The notes under the pieces were generated by a model. It saw nothing but the letters and a program-made list of their open reading frames with translations, searched no databases and was not told the origin of the DNA. Shown here piece after piece: positions 62,410 through 64,000 of a stretch of 64,000 nucleotides of DNA; within the stretch, counting starts at the first letter, position 1, and each line of letters opens with the position of its first letter. Where the stretch lies: assembly GCA_913060675.1 (NCBI GenBank), contig CAJXUS010000002.1, forward strand, positions 119,831 through 183,830. The letters are read 5' to 3'. Source of the stretch: an uncultured Rhodospirillales bacterium. GTDB taxonomy: Bacteria > Pseudomonadota > Alphaproteobacteria > Kiloniellales > Kiloniellaceae. Position numbers and translations under genes: made by a program.

Positions 62410-63551
62410 TACAGTAACTCGATGTCAGCTTGTAAGGCGCCAGCTGCTTTGATGCTTTGCAATATTGCGATCATGTCCCGAGGGCCAACGCCAAGAGCAT
62501 TTAAGCCGCTTACGACTTCTTGAAGAGTGACGCCTGAAGGCAGGACGGCGAGACGACGATCACTGTCGTCATCTACCTGGATATCAGTACGATCTACGAC
62601 CTCTGTATTACCGGTATTGGAAAATGCATTCGGCTGGCTGACTTGTGGAGTTTCGGTGATGCGAATTGTCAGGTTGCCTTGGGCGATGGCGACAGTGCTG
62701 ATGCGGACATCATTGCCAATGACAATAACACCGGATTTTTCATCAATGACGACTTTCGCTGGCGTATCAACGCTCACTTCTAGCAGTTCTATATCTGTCA
62801 GCATAGCAACAGTATTGCCCCGATACCGCTCTGGTACGTCCAGTTGTACGGTTGAGGGGTCTGTGCTTATAGCTGAGTTACCGCCAAGTTTAGCGTTTAT
62901 TACCTGTGCAATACGGCGAGCAGTCGTTAGATCAGGGTTTTTAAGAGCGATTTTGACGCTTTGTAGCTCTTTTAAATCGAAATCAATTTCTCTTTCAACG
63001 ATTGCTCCGTTAGAAATTCGGCCAACTGTAGGGACACCGCGAGTGATTGTCTCTGCATTTCCTGCCGCACTAAAACCGTTAATGGCGACAGGCCCTTGAC
63101 CCACGGCGTATACTTCGCCGTCTGCACCCATAAGAGGGGTAACGAGGAGAGTGCCACCTTGAAGGTTATCGGCCGTGCCAATGGCTGATACGGTCAGGTC
63201 GATCCGTGTGCCTTGACGAGCGAAAGGAGGTAAGTTAGCAGTAATCATGACGGCTGCGACATTGTTTGTGTCGAGATCATCATCCCGGGCATTAACCCCA
63301 AGTCTCTGCAAGACACCGATGAGGCTTTCACGGGTGAAAACCGCATCATCAATGTCATCACCTGTGCCATTAAGCCCGACAACTAACCCGTATCCGACGA
63401 GAAGGTTGTCTCTTATGCCTTCAAAGTTTGTAATATCTTTAATACGAGATTGAGCAGATGCCTCTCCAACCCATACGAAGAGAACCATAAACAACGCGCC
63501 GATAAACGCGACTGTTTTGCTCTGGACATATAGGTTGTTGAATAAGTGCAT
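62409..63551 (-). CDS. flgI: Flagellar P-ring protein FlgI
   Basis: 380 residues from the ATG at 63551 (a GTG at 63563 adds four). Signal peptide (residues 1-34, hydrophobic AFIGALFMVLFVWVGEASA), then SRIKDITNFEGIRDNLLVGYGLVVGLNGTGD, DRTDIQVDDD and the C-terminal TLQEVVSGLNALGVGPRDMIAILQSIKAAGALQADIELL. It forms the periplasmic ring around the rod. First gene of flgI-J-N-K-L-fliW-rfbA run; a sigma-54 promoter lies 78 bp upstream. Divergent from fliX as in Caulobacter. Confidence 0.95.
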   Translation of the reverse strand: MHLFNNLYVQSKTVAFIGALFMVLFVWVGEASAQSRIKDITNFEGIRDNLLVGYGLVVGLNGTGDDIDDAVFTRESLIGVLQRLGVNARDDDLDTNNVAAVMITANLPPFARQGTRIDLTVSAIGTADNLQGGTLLVTPLMGADGEVYAVGQGPVAINGFSAAGNAETITRGVPTVGRISNGAIVEREIDFDLKELQSVKIALKNPDLTTARRIAQVINAKLGGNSAISTDPSTVQLDVPERYRGNTVAMLTDIELLEVSVDTPAKVVIDEKSGVIVIGNDVRISTVAIAQGNLTIRITETPQVSQPNAFSNTGNTEVVDRTDIQVDDDSDRRLAVLPSGVTLQEVVSGLNALGVGPRDMIAILQSIKAAGALQADIELL

Positions 63552-63628
63552 TTTACTACTCACTGTTCTGTTTGGCGTAACTGAAAATACTTTTTTCTAA
63601 GCCATTACTAATGTTCTCTATACGTTAT

Positions 63629-63643
63629 GCGAATTTCGTGCCA
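63629..63643 (-). promoter_or_regulatory. Sigma-54 promoter of flgI
   Basis: On the minus strand TGGCAC-GAAAT-TCGC matches TGGCAC-N5-TTGC except one base, with the essential GG and GC kept at the right distance. Start site would be near 63617. Confidence 0.7.
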
Positions 63644-63714
63644 ATATAGATAGAGCTTGACGAATGGCTTAAGACAGCCAATTTTTAAATGAAATAGTTT
63701 TGCTTCTGTATCTC

Positions 63715-63724
63715 TGCTGGGTAA
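63715..63724. promoter_or_regulatory. TGCTGGGTAA, possible FlbD enhancer for flgI
   Basis: This differs by one base from the TGCCGGGTAA pair upstream of the hook operon and sits at the same distance (about 100 bp) from the sigma-54 start site. It could also serve fliX on the other side. Confidence 0.35.
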
Positions 63725-63821
63725 CAATGTATGAGCTGACTTGGTAAAACTTGCCGAGATATGGTCACATTTTTCAGACAGTTGTCGCTTTTGCGGAAAC
63801 GGACAATAAAATGGACACAAA

Positions 63822-63958
63822 ATGAAGATAAGAACGGGTTCTTCTGTAACACCAACATCAGGAGCGCGCTCAAAGCGAAAAGCAAGTGGTGCTTCTGGTA
63901 GCTTTAGTGATGCCCTGGAAGCTGGTGCAGGTGAATCTGCGTCAGATGCCGCTGGGGT
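63822..63958 (+). CDS. fliX: FliX-like flagellar regulator, 3' truncated at contig end
   Basis: The visible 45 codons begin MKIRTGSSVTPTSGARSKRK and continue SGASGSFSDALEAG, resembling the FliX N-terminus. FliX couples early flagellar assembly to FlbD activity, and fliX is divergent from flgI in Caulobacter, as here. The gene is cut by the adapter at 63959, so its remaining domain cannot be read. Identity rests on position and a short N-terminus. Confidence 0.6.
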
Positions 63959-64000
63959 CTGTCTCTTATACACATCTCCGAGCCCACGAGACCGAGGCTG
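63959..64000. other. Illumina Nextera adapter and index, not genomic
   Basis: 63959-63977 is the 19-bp Tn5 mosaic end CTGTCTCTTATACACATCT; 63978-63992 is the read-2 adapter (CCGAGCCCACGAGAC); 63993-64000 is CGAGGCTG, which from memory is the i7 index N710. It is contamination left at the contig end. Confidence 0.97.

Noticed and set aside
62527..63099. Plus-strand 190-residue frame opposite flgI
   Set aside because: Antisense shadow of flgI, Ser/Thr-rich as expected from reverse-reading its codons.
63608..63973. Minus-strand 121-residue open frame at the right end
   Set aside because: It begins inside the Nextera adapter and runs antisense to fliX and through the flgI promoter region; not a gene.

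Overview
The window comes from a polar-flagellated alphaproteobacterium, most likely of the Rhodospirillales sensu lato. The evidence is a CckA-ChpT-CtrA type cell-cycle circuit (chpT, ctrA and a SciP-like gene), an FlbD-type sigma-54 activator, and the gene order cheAWYBR - ctrA - fliIJ beside fliFGHN - motA-like - flbD - flhAFG. The species cannot be named from the sequence alone. The right end is not genomic: the last 42 bases are Illumina Nextera adapter plus index, so the contig ends at 63958 inside a fliX-like gene.

Layout. 1-7.1 kb: a 5'-truncated PAS/histidine kinase, a small secreted 17-kDa-antigen-like protein, a cytochrome P460-like protein, and a two-gene NAD-linked formate dehydrogenase whose gamma and beta subunits are fused. 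7.4-18.1 kb: chpT, then a ferric-iron ABC transporter pair (binding protein and permease) with a Fur-like box, a strong terminator and an (ACTT)n microsatellite, then cheA-W-Y-B-R, then ctrA on the minus strand. 18.4-37.2 kb: fliIJ on plus, then on minus the flhG/flhF/flhA/flbD/motA-like/fliN/fliH/fliG/fliF block, a SciP-like CtrA inhibitor, and the hook operon (FliS-like, fliK, flgD, flgE) behind a sigma-54 promoter. 38-46.6 kb: four intact flagellin genes, a decayed flagellin pseudogene, an orphan flagellin leader, flaG, fliD and fliS. 46.9-58.1 kb: a glycan island with an OGT-like TPR glycosyltransferase, WbqC, methyltransferases, an epimerase, ATP-grasp, a phosphoesterase, two beta-propeller proteins and rfbA, probably for flagellin or surface glycosylation. 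58.2-63.6 kb: fliW, flgL, flgK, flgN, flgJ, flgI on minus, with a sigma-54 promoter ahead of flgI.

How it fits together. CtrA (fed by ChpT, restrained by SciP) would act early. FlbD with sigma-54 would drive the hook operon, the P-ring operon and flagellin 1. Flagellins 2-4 have a different promoter region, with a perfect CtrA box and a sigma-70-like promoter. The most interesting signal is in the RNA leaders. All four intact flagellin genes have a hairpin with a conserved AGGAA or AGGAC loop 30-35 nt upstream of an AAGGA Shine-Dalgarno, and in three of them the Shine-Dalgarno lies partly in a second small hairpin. The stems change while the loop stays. This is the architecture of a two-site CsrA target, and the cluster encodes FliW, the known CsrA antagonist. 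No flbT or flaF, the usual alphaproteobacterial flagellin regulators, is seen in the window. I infer a CsrA-FliW flagellin translation switch repeated over four paralogues. csrA itself is not in the window, so this needs testing.
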